16,203 nt of DNA. Origin: Devosia equisanguinis (GTDB taxonomy: Bacteria > Pseudomonadota > Alphaproteobacteria > Rhizobiales > Devosiaceae). Made by a program: the position numbers and the translations under genes. The DNA lies in contig CAMDAL010000039.1 of NCBI GenBank assembly GCA_945888565.1, forward strand, positions 1-16,203. The letters are read 5' to 3'. Below are positions 1 through 5,929 of this stretch, piece by piece. The notes under the pieces were generated by a model. That model was given only the letters and a program-made list of their open reading frames with translations. It had not been told where the DNA came from and made no database searches. How positions within the stretch are numbered: position 1 is the stretch's first letter; every line of letters starts with the position of its first letter.

Positions 1-219
1 GATCTGGTCCGGTCGCTGAAGGACCACGGCGTGGCGGTGATCATCATCAGCCACCGGATGGACGACATCTTCTACTGCTGCGACCGGGTGATGGCGCTCT
101 ACCAGGGCACCAACTTCGCAGAGTCCGCGCTGCCGGATACCTCGCGCAACGAGGTCATCGGCTGGATCATGGGCACCAAGGGCCACACGACCGGCCTTGC
201 CCACGACAACATGCATTGA
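1..219 (+). CDS. Sugar ABC transporter ATP-binding protein, C-terminal end (partial)
   Basis: Only the last 72 codons are inside the window; the reading frame is open from base 1, so the true start lies upstream. The visible part holds the H-loop region (IIISHRMDDIF) that follows Walker B in ABC ATPases and ends in SRNEVIGWIMG. That ending resembles the single-domain ATPases of CUT2 sugar importers such as rhizobial FrcA, rather than the tandem-domain RbsA. It should hydrolyse ATP on the cytoplasmic face of the importer whose permease and binding protein follow at once. The stop is 7 bases before the permease ATG, so the two are co-transcribed. Walker A and the signature motif cannot be seen, so the call rests on the C-terminal motif and the context. 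Confidence 0.85.
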   Translation, partial: DLVRSLKDHGVAVIIISHRMDDIFYCCDRVMALYQGTNFAESALPDTSRNEVIGWIMGTKGHTTGLAHDNMH

Positions 220-226
220 GGGCGCC

Positions 227-1228
227 ATGACCGACTCCACCGCCCCCGGCAAGACCGGCATCAACTGGGCCAAGTTCCTTGAGGTCTACGGCATCATCCT
301 CGTCGTCATCGTGATGATGCTGGCGCTGGCCGCGATCAAGCCGGAGGTCTTCCTCTCGGCGCAAAACCTCACCAATATCCTCAAGCAGAACGCCTCGCTG
401 GCGCTACTTGCGCTCGGCATGTACGTGGTGATCGTCACCGCCGGCATCGACCTCAGCGTCGGCTCCATCATGGGGCTCTCGATGGTGGCGCTCGCCATCG
501 CCTCGAAGGCCGGCGTGCCGTGGCCGGTGGTGCTGCTGATCGGGCCGGCCATCGGCATCGCCGTCGGCTGGGTCAACGGGGTCGGCCTCACGGTGCTGAA
601 GCTGCCGCACCCGTTCATCATGACGCTCGGCACGCTCAACGTCGCCCGCGGCCTCACGTTCCTGATCTCGAACGGCGCGCCGGTGTCCGGGCTGCAGCCC
701 GAGGTGCGCTATATCGGGCAGGCCTACTACAGCTTCGGCCTGCCACCCCCGGCCGGTAGTCCGGCGAGCCTGATCCTCGTCGCCGTCTGCGCGGTGGGAC
801 TGTGGTTCTTCCTCGAGAAGACCAACATGGGCCGGCACATCTTCGCCATTGGCGGCAACCCGCATGCGGCGCGCGTATCGGGCATCAATGTCGATGGCAC
901 GCTCACCGTGGTCTACGTCATCTCGGGCTTCATGGCCGGGCTCTCGGGCCTGCTGCTCGCCGGCCGCACGGACTCGGGATTTCCGAACGCCGGCATCGGC
1001 ATAGAGCTCGACGCCATCGCGGCGGTGATCATCGGCGGCGCCAGCTTCTTTGGCGGACGCGGCACGGTGATGGGGGTGCTGGCGGGCGTGCTGATCATGG
1101 GCATCCTGCGCAACGGGCTGAACATCAACAATGTCAGCGCCTTCTGGCAGCAGATCCTGATCGGGCTCGTCATCATCATCGCCGTCTATATCGATGTGCT
1201 GCGCCGGAGGGCGTCAGTGCGCCGCTGA
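227..1228 (+). CDS. Sugar ABC transporter permease (RbsC/FrcC type, CUT2 family)
   Basis: A 333-residue, strongly hydrophobic inner-membrane protein that forms the sugar-conducting channel of a CUT2 importer. Seen directly: a first membrane segment near residues 22-38, the family motif IDLSVGS at 74-80 after VVIVTAG, and a late GGASFFGGRGTVMG loop followed by a hydrophobic segment with LRNGLNI. Length is normal for the family. I chose the ATG at 227 because a GAGGGCG ribosome-binding site lies just before it. A longer frame from 197 would overlap the ATPase gene and adds no conserved sequence. The binding protein follows after 76 bases. The transported sugar cannot be read from the permease; ribose, fructose, allose or a polyol are all possible. 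Confidence 0.92.
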   Translation: MTDSTAPGKTGINWAKFLEVYGIILVVIVMMLALAAIKPEVFLSAQNLTNILKQNASLALLALGMYVVIVTAGIDLSVGSIMGLSMVALAIASKAGVPWPVVLLIGPAIGIAVGWVNGVGLTVLKLPHPFIMTLGTLNVARGLTFLISNGAPVSGLQPEVRYIGQAYYSFGLPPPAGSPASLILVAVCAVGLWFFLEKTNMGRHIFAIGGNPHAARVSGINVDGTLTVVYVISGFMAGLSGLLLAGRTDSGFPNAGIGIELDAIAAVIIGGASFFGGRGTVMGVLAGVLIMGILRNGLNINNVSAFWQQILIGLVIIIAVYIDVLRRRASVRR

Positions 1229-1240
1229 CCGAACACTACA

Positions 1241-1271
1241 CGCCCGGCGACCCGTCTCCGCCGATCGGGCG
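1241..1271 (+). other. Possible intercistronic stem-loop between permease and binding-protein genes
   Basis: CGCCCG at 1241-1246 can pair with CGGGCG at 1266-1271, and a nested GGCG/CGCC pairing is possible inside. It lies in the 76-base gap, upstream of the GGGAGGA ribosome-binding site at 1291-1297. Such structures often mark mRNA processing points that give the binding protein more message than the permease. There is no T-run, so I do not call it a terminator. The fold is short and could be chance in GC-rich DNA. Confidence 0.25.
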
Positions 1272-1304
1272 ACAATTTCCGGAGACTTCAGGGAGGACTA
1301 CCGA

Positions 1305-2210
1305 ATGAAGAAACTGCTTCTGGCTGGCGTCGCTGTCGGCGCGCTGCTCGGCATGATGGGCTCGGCCAACGCCGCCTACGTGCTGGCGATGAAGGGCCCG
1401 GGCGCGGGCAACCCGTTCTGGGCCGCTGTCGAAGCCGGCGCCAAGGCGAAGGCAACCGAACTCGGCGTCGAAGTCGTGGTTGTGGCTCCGCCGGCCGAAT
1501 CCGACGTGCAGGCCCAGATCACCCAGATCGAGGACCTGATCGCCCAGGGCATCGATGGCCTCGCCCTTGCCCCCACCGATCCGAACGCCCTCGCGCCCGT
1601 GGTCGAGGCCGCCAGGGCCGCCGGCATCCCGGTGGTGTTCGTCGATACGCGCGGTATCAATGAAGGCGTCACCTTCATCGGCACCAACAACGAAGTGGGC
1701 GCCGCGCTCGCCGCGAAATACCTCTGCGACACGCTCCCGGCCGGCTCGGACGTCGCCATCCTGCAGGGTCTGATCAGCCAGTCGACCGGCCAGGCCCGCG
1801 CCGAAGGCTCCAAGAAGGGCCTCACCGATTGCGGCCTCAACGTCGTTGCCGAGCAGACCGCCGAGTGGGATCGCGCCAAGGGCCTGACCGTCACCGAGAA
1901 CATTCTCGCCGGCAACCCGAACATCAAGGGCATCTTCGGCTCGAACGACAACATGGCGCTCGGCGCGGTGGAAGCGGTGAAGGCCGCTGCCCGCACTGAC
2001 ATCACCATCGTCGGCTTCGACGCCAACCCCGATGCGGCGGCAGCAGTGATCGCCGGCGACATGGCGGCGACCATCGCGCAGGCCCCCGGCAACATGGGCG
2101 GCTTCGGTATCCAGGCCCTGTTCGACCTCAAGGCCGGCAAGACCCTCGACGCCTGGATCGACACCGGCACCGTGCTGGTGACGAAGGACAACGCCGACGG
2201 GTACAAGTAA
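1305..2210 (+). CDS. Periplasmic sugar-binding protein of the CUT2 importer (RbsB-like)
   Basis: A 301-residue periplasmic binding protein of the type I fold that should deliver a sugar to the permease at 227-1228. Seen: a Sec signal peptide at residues 1-23 (MKK, hydrophobic core, ANA before the likely cleavage site), then VLAMKGPGAGNPFWAAVEAG, the first-strand and ligand-loop pattern of ribose/allose-type binding proteins with a conserved NPFW. Further along are DLIAQGIDGLALAPTDPNAL and GIFGSNDNMALGAVEAV, both typical of this family. The ATG at 1305 is chosen because it gives the signal peptide and follows a strong GGGAGGA site by 7 bases. A longer frame from 1194 would overlap the permease end and lose the N-terminal signal. 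The ligand is not determinable here; a neighbouring Gfo/Idh/MocA dehydrogenase hints at a sugar or polyol that is oxidised after uptake. Confidence 0.92.
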   Translation: MKKLLLAGVAVGALLGMMGSANAAYVLAMKGPGAGNPFWAAVEAGAKAKATELGVEVVVVAPPAESDVQAQITQIEDLIAQGIDGLALAPTDPNALAPVVEAARAAGIPVVFVDTRGINEGVTFIGTNNEVGAALAAKYLCDTLPAGSDVAILQGLISQSTGQARAEGSKKGLTDCGLNVVAEQTAEWDRAKGLTVTENILAGNPNIKGIFGSNDNMALGAVEAVKAAARTDITIVGFDANPDAAAAVIAGDMAATIAQAPGNMGGFGIQALFDLKAGKTLDAWIDTGTVLVTKDNADGYK

Positions 2211-2227
2211 GCGTTGGCTTGAATGAC

Positions 2228-2253
2228 AGCGCCCGGTCGCGAGGCCGGGCGCT
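2228..2253 (+). terminator. Stem-loop after the binding-protein gene, possible terminator or 3' stabiliser
   Basis: AGCGCCCGG (2228-2236) and CCGGGCGCT (2245-2253) form a perfect 9-bp stem with an 8-base loop, starting 17 bases after the TAA stop. The sequence that follows (AACAGCC) has no T-run, so it is not a classical intrinsic terminator. It could protect the 3' end of the abundant binding-protein message or act with Rho. Confidence 0.5.
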
Positions 2254-2260
2254 AACAGCC

Positions 2261-2427
2261 GACCCCCACCCCAGCTTCGCTACGGCTGCCGCCTAGCTGC
2301 GCTACCCTCCCCACAAGGGGGAGGGAGACCAGTGGCAAACAGCGGGCAACAGCGACTCCCTCCCCCTTGTGGGGAGGGAAGTGGAGCTTGTGAGCGCTAG
2401 CGAGCTAGCGGAGCTGGGTGGGGGTGA
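2261..2427. repeat. Full-length palindromic intergenic repeat (GGGGAGGG type)
   Basis: The two halves form a large inverted repeat. The core is a perfect 23-bp inverted pair, 2305-2327 against 2356-2378, each arm itself partly self-complementary around ACAAG or CTTGT, with a 28-base centre. Outer arms (ACCCCCACCCCAGCT near 2262 and AGCTGGGTGGGGGT near 2412-2425) pair imperfectly. A related partial copy occurs at 3565-3643. The structure and placement resemble the mosaic palindromic repeats of rhizobial genomes (RIME-like), though I cannot assign it to a named family. It fills the gap between the binding-protein and dehydrogenase genes, and its right edge comes within about 20 bases of the latter's start. 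Confidence 0.85.
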
Positions 2428-2447
2428 GCAAAACGGGAGACGCTGAA

Positions 2448-3563
2448 ATGACCGCCACCATCGGCGTCGGCCTCATCGGTACCGGCTACATGGGCAAGTG
2501 CCATGCGCTGGCCTGGAACGGGGTGAAGCCGGTGTTCGGCGATGGGCCGCGACCCCGCCTCGTGCATCTCGCCGAGGTGTCGGCGGAGCTCGCGACGCGG
2601 CGAGCGGAGGAGTTCGGGTTCGAAAAATCCACCTCCGACTGGCGGGCGCTGATTGCCGATCCGGAGGTCGAGGTGGTCTCAGTGACCACCCCCAATGCGT
2701 TTCACGCCGAGATGGCGATCGCGGCGCTCGAAGCGGGCAAGCATGTCTGGTGCGAAAAGCCGATGGCCGTCGGGTTTGGCGAGGCTGAGCGCATGGCCGC
2801 CGCCGCCTGCGCCTCGGGCAAGGTCACCGCGCTTGGCTACAATTACATCCAGAACCCGGTGATCCGGCAGATCCGGCAGCTGCTCGATGAGGGCGCCATC
2901 GGCGCGGTCAACCACGTCCGCTTCGAGATGGACGAGGATTTCATGGCTGATCCGGAGGCCCTGTTCTACTGGAAGTCCGAGGTCTCCTCGGGCTATGGGG
3001 CGCTCGACGATTTCGGCGTCCACCCGCTCAGCCTGATGCAGTTCCTGTTCGGCAGCGTTACGAAAGTGATGGCGCAGCTTTCGATGCCCTATGCCGATCG
3101 CCCCAGCCGCGACGGCGCGCGCCGCCCGGTCGAGACCTGGGACATCGCCTCGGTGCTGATGGAGCTCGCAAACGGCGCGTCGGGCGTCATGGCGCTCAAC
3201 CGCTCGGCCTGGGGCCGCAAGGGCCGCATCGCCATGCAGGTGTTCGGCTCGAAAGGCACCATCGCCTACGATCAGGAGCGGATGAACGAGTTCCAGCTCT
3301 ACCGCGCCGACGATCCGGCCGGCACGCAGGGCTTTCGCACCGTGCTGACCGGCCCGGTCCATCCGCCTTACGACCGGTTCATTCCGGCGCCCGGCCATGG
3401 GCTGGGCTTCAACGAACTGAAGATCATCGAGTGCCACGAACTGCTGAGCGCCATCCGCGGCGAGCCGGCACAGATCGTCGGCTTCGAGGCGGGGCTCGAG
3501 ATCGAGCGGGCCGTGCATGCCATGGCGCAAAGCCATCGCGAGGGGCGGTGGGTGGCGGTGTAG
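2448..3563 (+). CDS. Gfo/Idh/MocA family NAD(P)-dependent oxidoreductase
   Basis: A 371-residue cytoplasmic dehydrogenase that probably oxidises a sugar, sugar acid or polyol with NAD(P). Seen: N-terminal Rossmann motif GLIGTGYMG (residues 8-16), the family motif CEKP at 102-105 with the catalytic lysine K104, and GALDDFGVHPL (184-194) carrying the conserved Asp and His (H192) of the active site. Length suits the extended members of the family. The insert after the first helix (PVFGDGPRPR) and the FGFEKSTSDW stretch recall levoglucosan or inositol dehydrogenase-like members, but I cannot choose a substrate. I use the ATG at 2448, 7 bases after GGGAGA; the frame extends to a GTG at 2418 inside the repeat, with no conserved sequence gained. 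It follows a sugar importer, separated by a palindromic repeat, so shared transcription is plausible but not certain. Confidence 0.9.
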   Translation: MTATIGVGLIGTGYMGKCHALAWNGVKPVFGDGPRPRLVHLAEVSAELATRRAEEFGFEKSTSDWRALIADPEVEVVSVTTPNAFHAEMAIAALEAGKHVWCEKPMAVGFGEAERMAAAACASGKVTALGYNYIQNPVIRQIRQLLDEGAIGAVNHVRFEMDEDFMADPEALFYWKSEVSSGYGALDDFGVHPLSLMQFLFGSVTKVMAQLSMPYADRPSRDGARRPVETWDIASVLMELANGASGVMALNRSAWGRKGRIAMQVFGSKGTIAYDQERMNEFQLYRADDPAGTQGFRTVLTGPVHPPYDRFIPAPGHGLGFNELKIIECHELLSAIRGEPAQIVGFEAGLEIERAVHAMAQSHREGRWVAV

Positions 3564-3564
3564 C

Positions 3565-3643
3565 TCACCCCACCCGAGCTTTGCCAGGTCGCTTTGCTCC
3601 CGGCGCCGCTACCCTCCCCACACGGGGGAGGGAGCCCAGTGGC
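3565..3643. repeat. Partial copy of the GGGGAGGG-type palindromic repeat
   Basis: Bases 3609-3643 match 2302-2336 of the full element at 33 of 35 positions, in the same orientation, and the upstream CTCACCCCACCCGAGCTT matches the outer arm. The second half is absent. It starts right after the dehydrogenase stop and ends 5 bases before the stop of the convergent transporter gene, so its internal hairpin (CCCTCCCC with GGGGGAGGG) could act as a shared transcription barrier for both genes. Confidence 0.8.
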
Positions 3644-3648
3644 CTGAC

Positions 3649-4632
3649 CTACGCTGTCGCCAGTGCGCCCGTCCGCTCCCGGCTCTCGACCCAGTAAATG
3701 AAGGCCGAGGCGGCGACGATCAGGGCGGCGCCGGGCCAGAACCAGACCGACGGCACCTGGCCGAGGATCACCCAGCCGAGCAGGCCAGATAGCGGCACCT
3801 TGGAATCGCCGAAGGGCTGCAGGTAAGTGGCATCGGCCACCTTGTAGGCGTAGGCGAGCAGATACTGCGCGGCGGCGGTGAGCGCCCCGAGCAGAGCCAG
3901 CAGCCACAGCGCCGTGCCGGTGGGGATGGCGAAGACGTTTTCGGCGAGGCCTGATGGCAGCAGGCCGGGCGTGGCGATGCCGAGGGCCCAGACGGCGAGC
4001 AGGATCAGCAGGTGGTTCGGCGTCACCAGCACCAGCAGCGATACCGTCAGCGTCTCCGGGCTTGCGCCCTTCAGCGCCAGGTACTTGGTCAGCACGTCCG
4101 TCGCGGCCCAGAGGGCCGCAGCGGCAATTGGCACCAGTGCCGTCCAGCCGAGGCCTTCGGCGCCGACGCCCGAAATGATGATGGCGCCGGCAAAGCCGAC
4201 CAGTGCCGCCCCGATCCGGGCCAGCGAGGCGCGTTCGCCGAGGAACAGCGTCGAGCCGAGGATGATGAACAGTGGCCCGGTGGCGAGCAGCGTCACCATC
4301 TGCCAGATCGGCACCCCGGTGGCGAAACCATAGACGAAGACGTGGACGCCGAGCGCCGAAACGAAGGCGCGGATTTCGTGCGCCAACGGGTGGGCGGTGC
4401 GGAGCTTGCCGACGCCGATCCTGAGGATCAGCGGCAGGCTGAGCACGGCGGCAATCACATATTGCCAGAACGCCATGCCGGTCGAGCTCATGCCGTAGCC
4501 GCCATATTCGACGGGGGTGGGCAGTGCCGATTGCAGCAGGTTGGAGCCGGCGAACGCGAAGGCGGCGACCAGCATGAAGATGGCGCCGGCGGTGGCGCCC
4601 GAGGATTTTGCAGTAGAGGAAACGTGGTTCAT
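3649..4632 (-). CDS. ribN: EamA/DMT family transporter, probable riboflavin importer (RibN type)
   Basis: A 327-residue inner-membrane protein with about ten membrane segments in two EamA repeats (roughly residues 15-154 and 163-314). The second repeat carries YAYKVADATYLQPFGDSKVP (261-280), a pattern common to alphaproteobacterial DMT carriers. The sequence alone would support only 'DMT transporter'. The riboflavin assignment comes from the FMN riboswitch in its leader, a pairing known for RibN of Rhizobium and related bacteria. The ATG at 4632 follows GGAAAGGA by 7 bases. The gene is monocistronic, convergent with the dehydrogenase, with only the partial palindromic repeat between them. Expected behaviour: uptake protein made when FMN is low and shut off when FMN binds the leader. 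An export role or a different flavin-related substrate cannot be excluded. Confidence 0.8.
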   Translation of the reverse strand: MNHVSSTAKSSGATAGAIFMLVAAFAFAGSNLLQSALPTPVEYGGYGMSSTGMAFWQYVIAAVLSLPLILRIGVGKLRTAHPLAHEIRAFVSALGVHVFVYGFATGVPIWQMVTLLATGPLFIILGSTLFLGERASLARIGAALVGFAGAIIISGVGAEGLGWTALVPIAAAALWAATDVLTKYLALKGASPETLTVSLLVLVTPNHLLILLAVWALGIATPGLLPSGLAENVFAIPTGTALWLLALLGALTAAAQYLLAYAYKVADATYLQPFGDSKVPLSGLLGWVILGQVPSVWFWPGAALIVAASAFIYWVESRERTGALATA

Positions 4633-4639
4633 CGATGGA

Positions 4640-4674
4640 TCCTTTCCGTAACCAGTTCCCTCAGGGAGTTACGG
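4640..4674 (-). promoter_or_regulatory. Hairpin next to the ribN ribosome-binding site (expression platform candidate)
   Basis: On the minus strand CCGTAAC (4668-4674) pairs perfectly with GTTACGG (4646-4652), with an inner TCCC-TGA-GGGA hairpin between. Its 3' strand overlaps the first two bases of the GGAAAGGA ribosome-binding site (4640-4647). Upstream, two other hairpins share bases and exclude each other: 4715-4730 (GCGCTG/CAGCGC) and 4694-4717 (CGCCCG/CGGGCG). No T-run follows any of them, so control of translation start is more likely than transcription termination. Confidence 0.5.
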
Positions 4675-4738
4675 GGATCGACGATGGATCTATCGCCCGC
4701 CCCAATAGGAACGGGCGCTGAAGCCAGCGCGTTTTCCC

Positions 4739-4884
4739 GTTCTCTTTCATCCGGACTATACCGTCGGCCCCGGAATTGCACCGGATCTGCTGACCCCCCG
4801 GGCATGTCTTCATGCCGAAGGCGCTCGCGGGCTTTGGCTTTCGCCATCTACCGCCGGTGGGGAATTGCACCCCGCCCTGAGAAC
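4739..4884 (-). ncRNA. FMN riboswitch aptamer (RFN element)
   Basis: Read on the minus strand, the 146-base element has the conserved blocks of the FMN aptamer in order: closing helix GTTCTC/GAGAAC (4879-4884 with 4739-4744), CAGGGCGGGGTGCAATTCCC, ACCGGCGGTAGATGG, GCCCGCGAGCGCC, a variable arm GGCATG-AAGA-CATGCC (4801-4816), GGGTCAGCAGATCCGGTG, AATTCCGGGGCCGACGG and TATAGTCCGGATGAAAGAG. All invariant-looking segments are present, so it should bind FMN. It ends 106 bases before the start codon of the DMT transporter gene and must control it. The other usual RFN target genes (ribBA, ribH and similar) are not in the window. Confidence 0.97.
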
Positions 4885-4888
4885 ATTG

Positions 4889-4908
4889 CCATCGTAAAAT
4901 AGCGATGG
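4889..4908. promoter_or_regulatory. Perfect dyad at the ribN promoter region, possible operator or -10 region
   Basis: CCATCG (4889-4894) and CGATGG (4903-4908) flank an AT-rich centre TAAAATAG, in an otherwise GC-rich stretch. On the minus strand it reads CTATTTTA, which could include the -10 of the ribN promoter, only a few bases upstream of the aptamer. I could not place a convincing -35 box at the right distance. Confidence 0.3.
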
Positions 4909-5028
4909 AGATTTATGACAGACCGACGACCAGCACAAGGGGGGCGAAGAGCATGGCTTGGCGCGCAGTGGTGCATGGCGGAGAAACACTCTTCGCCGCG
5001 CGTGCAGTCCACCGCACAACCAACGACG

Positions 5029-5056
5029 CTCCTTCTCCCGCTTGCGGGGGAAGGAG
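5029..5056. repeat. Palindromic hairpin downstream of the pot operon
   Basis: A 12-bp stem with one mismatch and a 4-base loop: CTCCTT at 5029-5034 pairs with AAGGAG at 5051-5056, and CTCCCG with CGGGGG inside. It lies 60 bases past the stop of the last pot gene and could end that operon's transcript or stabilise its 3' end. It looks like one of the short GGGGAAGGAG-type hairpins scattered in rhizobial genomes and differs in sequence from the larger repeat at 2261-2427. The surrounding gap (4909-5116) shows no credible gene. Confidence 0.6.
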
Positions 5057-5116
5057 CCCGGCAGGGCGGAAGGGGGGAGCAACGAGCTCCGCGCCCCACC
5101 CGCGATACGCAGTCCC

Positions 5117-5929
5117 TTAAGCCTGCTTCTCCCGCGCGCTCTGCCGCAAGCCGTAGATCGTCGCGAGGACCACGCCGCTGGCCACCACGCCGATGATGAT
5201 GGTGGCGAGCGCGTTGACTTCGGGCGCCACGCCCAGCCGCACCTTACTGAAGATGATCATCGGCAGGGTCGAGGAGCCGGGGCCGGAGACGAAGCTGGCG
5301 ATGACCAGGTCGTCGAGCGACAGGGTGAAGGCCAGCAGCCAGCCCGAGACCAGCGCCGGGGCGATGATGGGCAGCGTGATGTCGAAGAACACCCGTACCG
5401 GGCTGGCGCCGAGGTCCATCGCCGCTTCCTCGAGGCTCATGTCGAAATCGGCGAGCCGCGATTGCACCACCACCGTCACGTAGGCAGTGCAGAAGGTGGA
5501 GTGCGCGAGGATGATGGTAAGGACGCCGCGGCCCTGCGGCCAGCCGATCAGGCTCTGCATGGTGACGAACAGGAGCAGCAGGGCGATGCCGGTGATGACA
5601 TCAGGCATCACCAGCGGGGCCGACACCGTTGCCTGCAGCACGGTCTTGCCGCGGAAGCGGCGGAAGCGCACCAGCGCCACGGCGCACAGCGTGCCCAGCA
5701 CCAGAGCGATGGTGGCGGAGACGGCGGCGATCTGCAGGCTGAGCCAGGTGGCCGGCAGCAGCTGCGGATCGGCCCAGAGGTCGGCATAGGCCTGGGTCGA
5801 GAACCCCGACCACACCGTCACCAGCCGGTTGGCGTTGAACGAGAAGATCACCAGCGAAATGATCGGCGCGTAGAGGAACAGGAAGCCGACCGAGGCGGCG
5901 AGCGGCAGGAACCAGCGGTTGCGTCCCAT
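5117..5929 (-). CDS. potI: Polyamine ABC transporter permease, PotI/PotC type
   Basis: A 270-residue inner-membrane permease, last gene of a four-gene polyamine import operon. About six membrane segments are visible, starting at residues 7-32. The cytoplasmic EAA loop, which contacts the ATPase, is at 167-187 (LEEAAMDLGASPVRVFFDITLP). The motif SLDDLVIASFVSGPGSSTLP near residue 208 is typical of PotC/PotI. The ATG overlaps the stop of the preceding permease gene by one base (TGATG on the minus strand), so it is translationally coupled to it. Length matches the family. Symbol chosen from gene order (binding protein, ATPase, permease, permease), which is that of E. coli potFGHI. Confidence 0.9.
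   Translation of the reverse strand: MGRNRWFLPLAASVGFLFLYAPIISLVIFSFNANRLVTVWSGFSTQAYADLWADPQLLPATWLSLQIAAVSATIALVLGTLCAVALVRFRRFRGKTVLQATVSAPLVMPDVITGIALLLLFVTMQSLIGWPQGRGVLTIILAHSTFCTAYVTVVVQSRLADFDMSLEEAAMDLGASPVRVFFDITLPIIAPALVSGWLLAFTLSLDDLVIASFVSGPGSSTLPMIIFSKVRLGVAPEVNALATIIIGVVASGVVLATIYGLRQSAREKQA

Noticed and set aside
1..3563. Assigning the CUT2 importer to pseudouridine or ribose uptake for psuGK
   Set aside because: The two loci are about 6 kb apart, separated by ribN and the pot operon, and the binding protein gives no sign of a nucleoside ligand.
4694..4730. Intrinsic terminator in the riboswitch leader
   Set aside because: GC-rich hairpins are present but no T-run follows on the minus strand, so I list them as possible translation-control structures instead.
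4905..5116. Small open frames between ribN leader and potI
   Set aside because: Several overlapping short frames on both strands cross the hairpin at 5029-5056; none has a ribosome-binding site or recognisable product.
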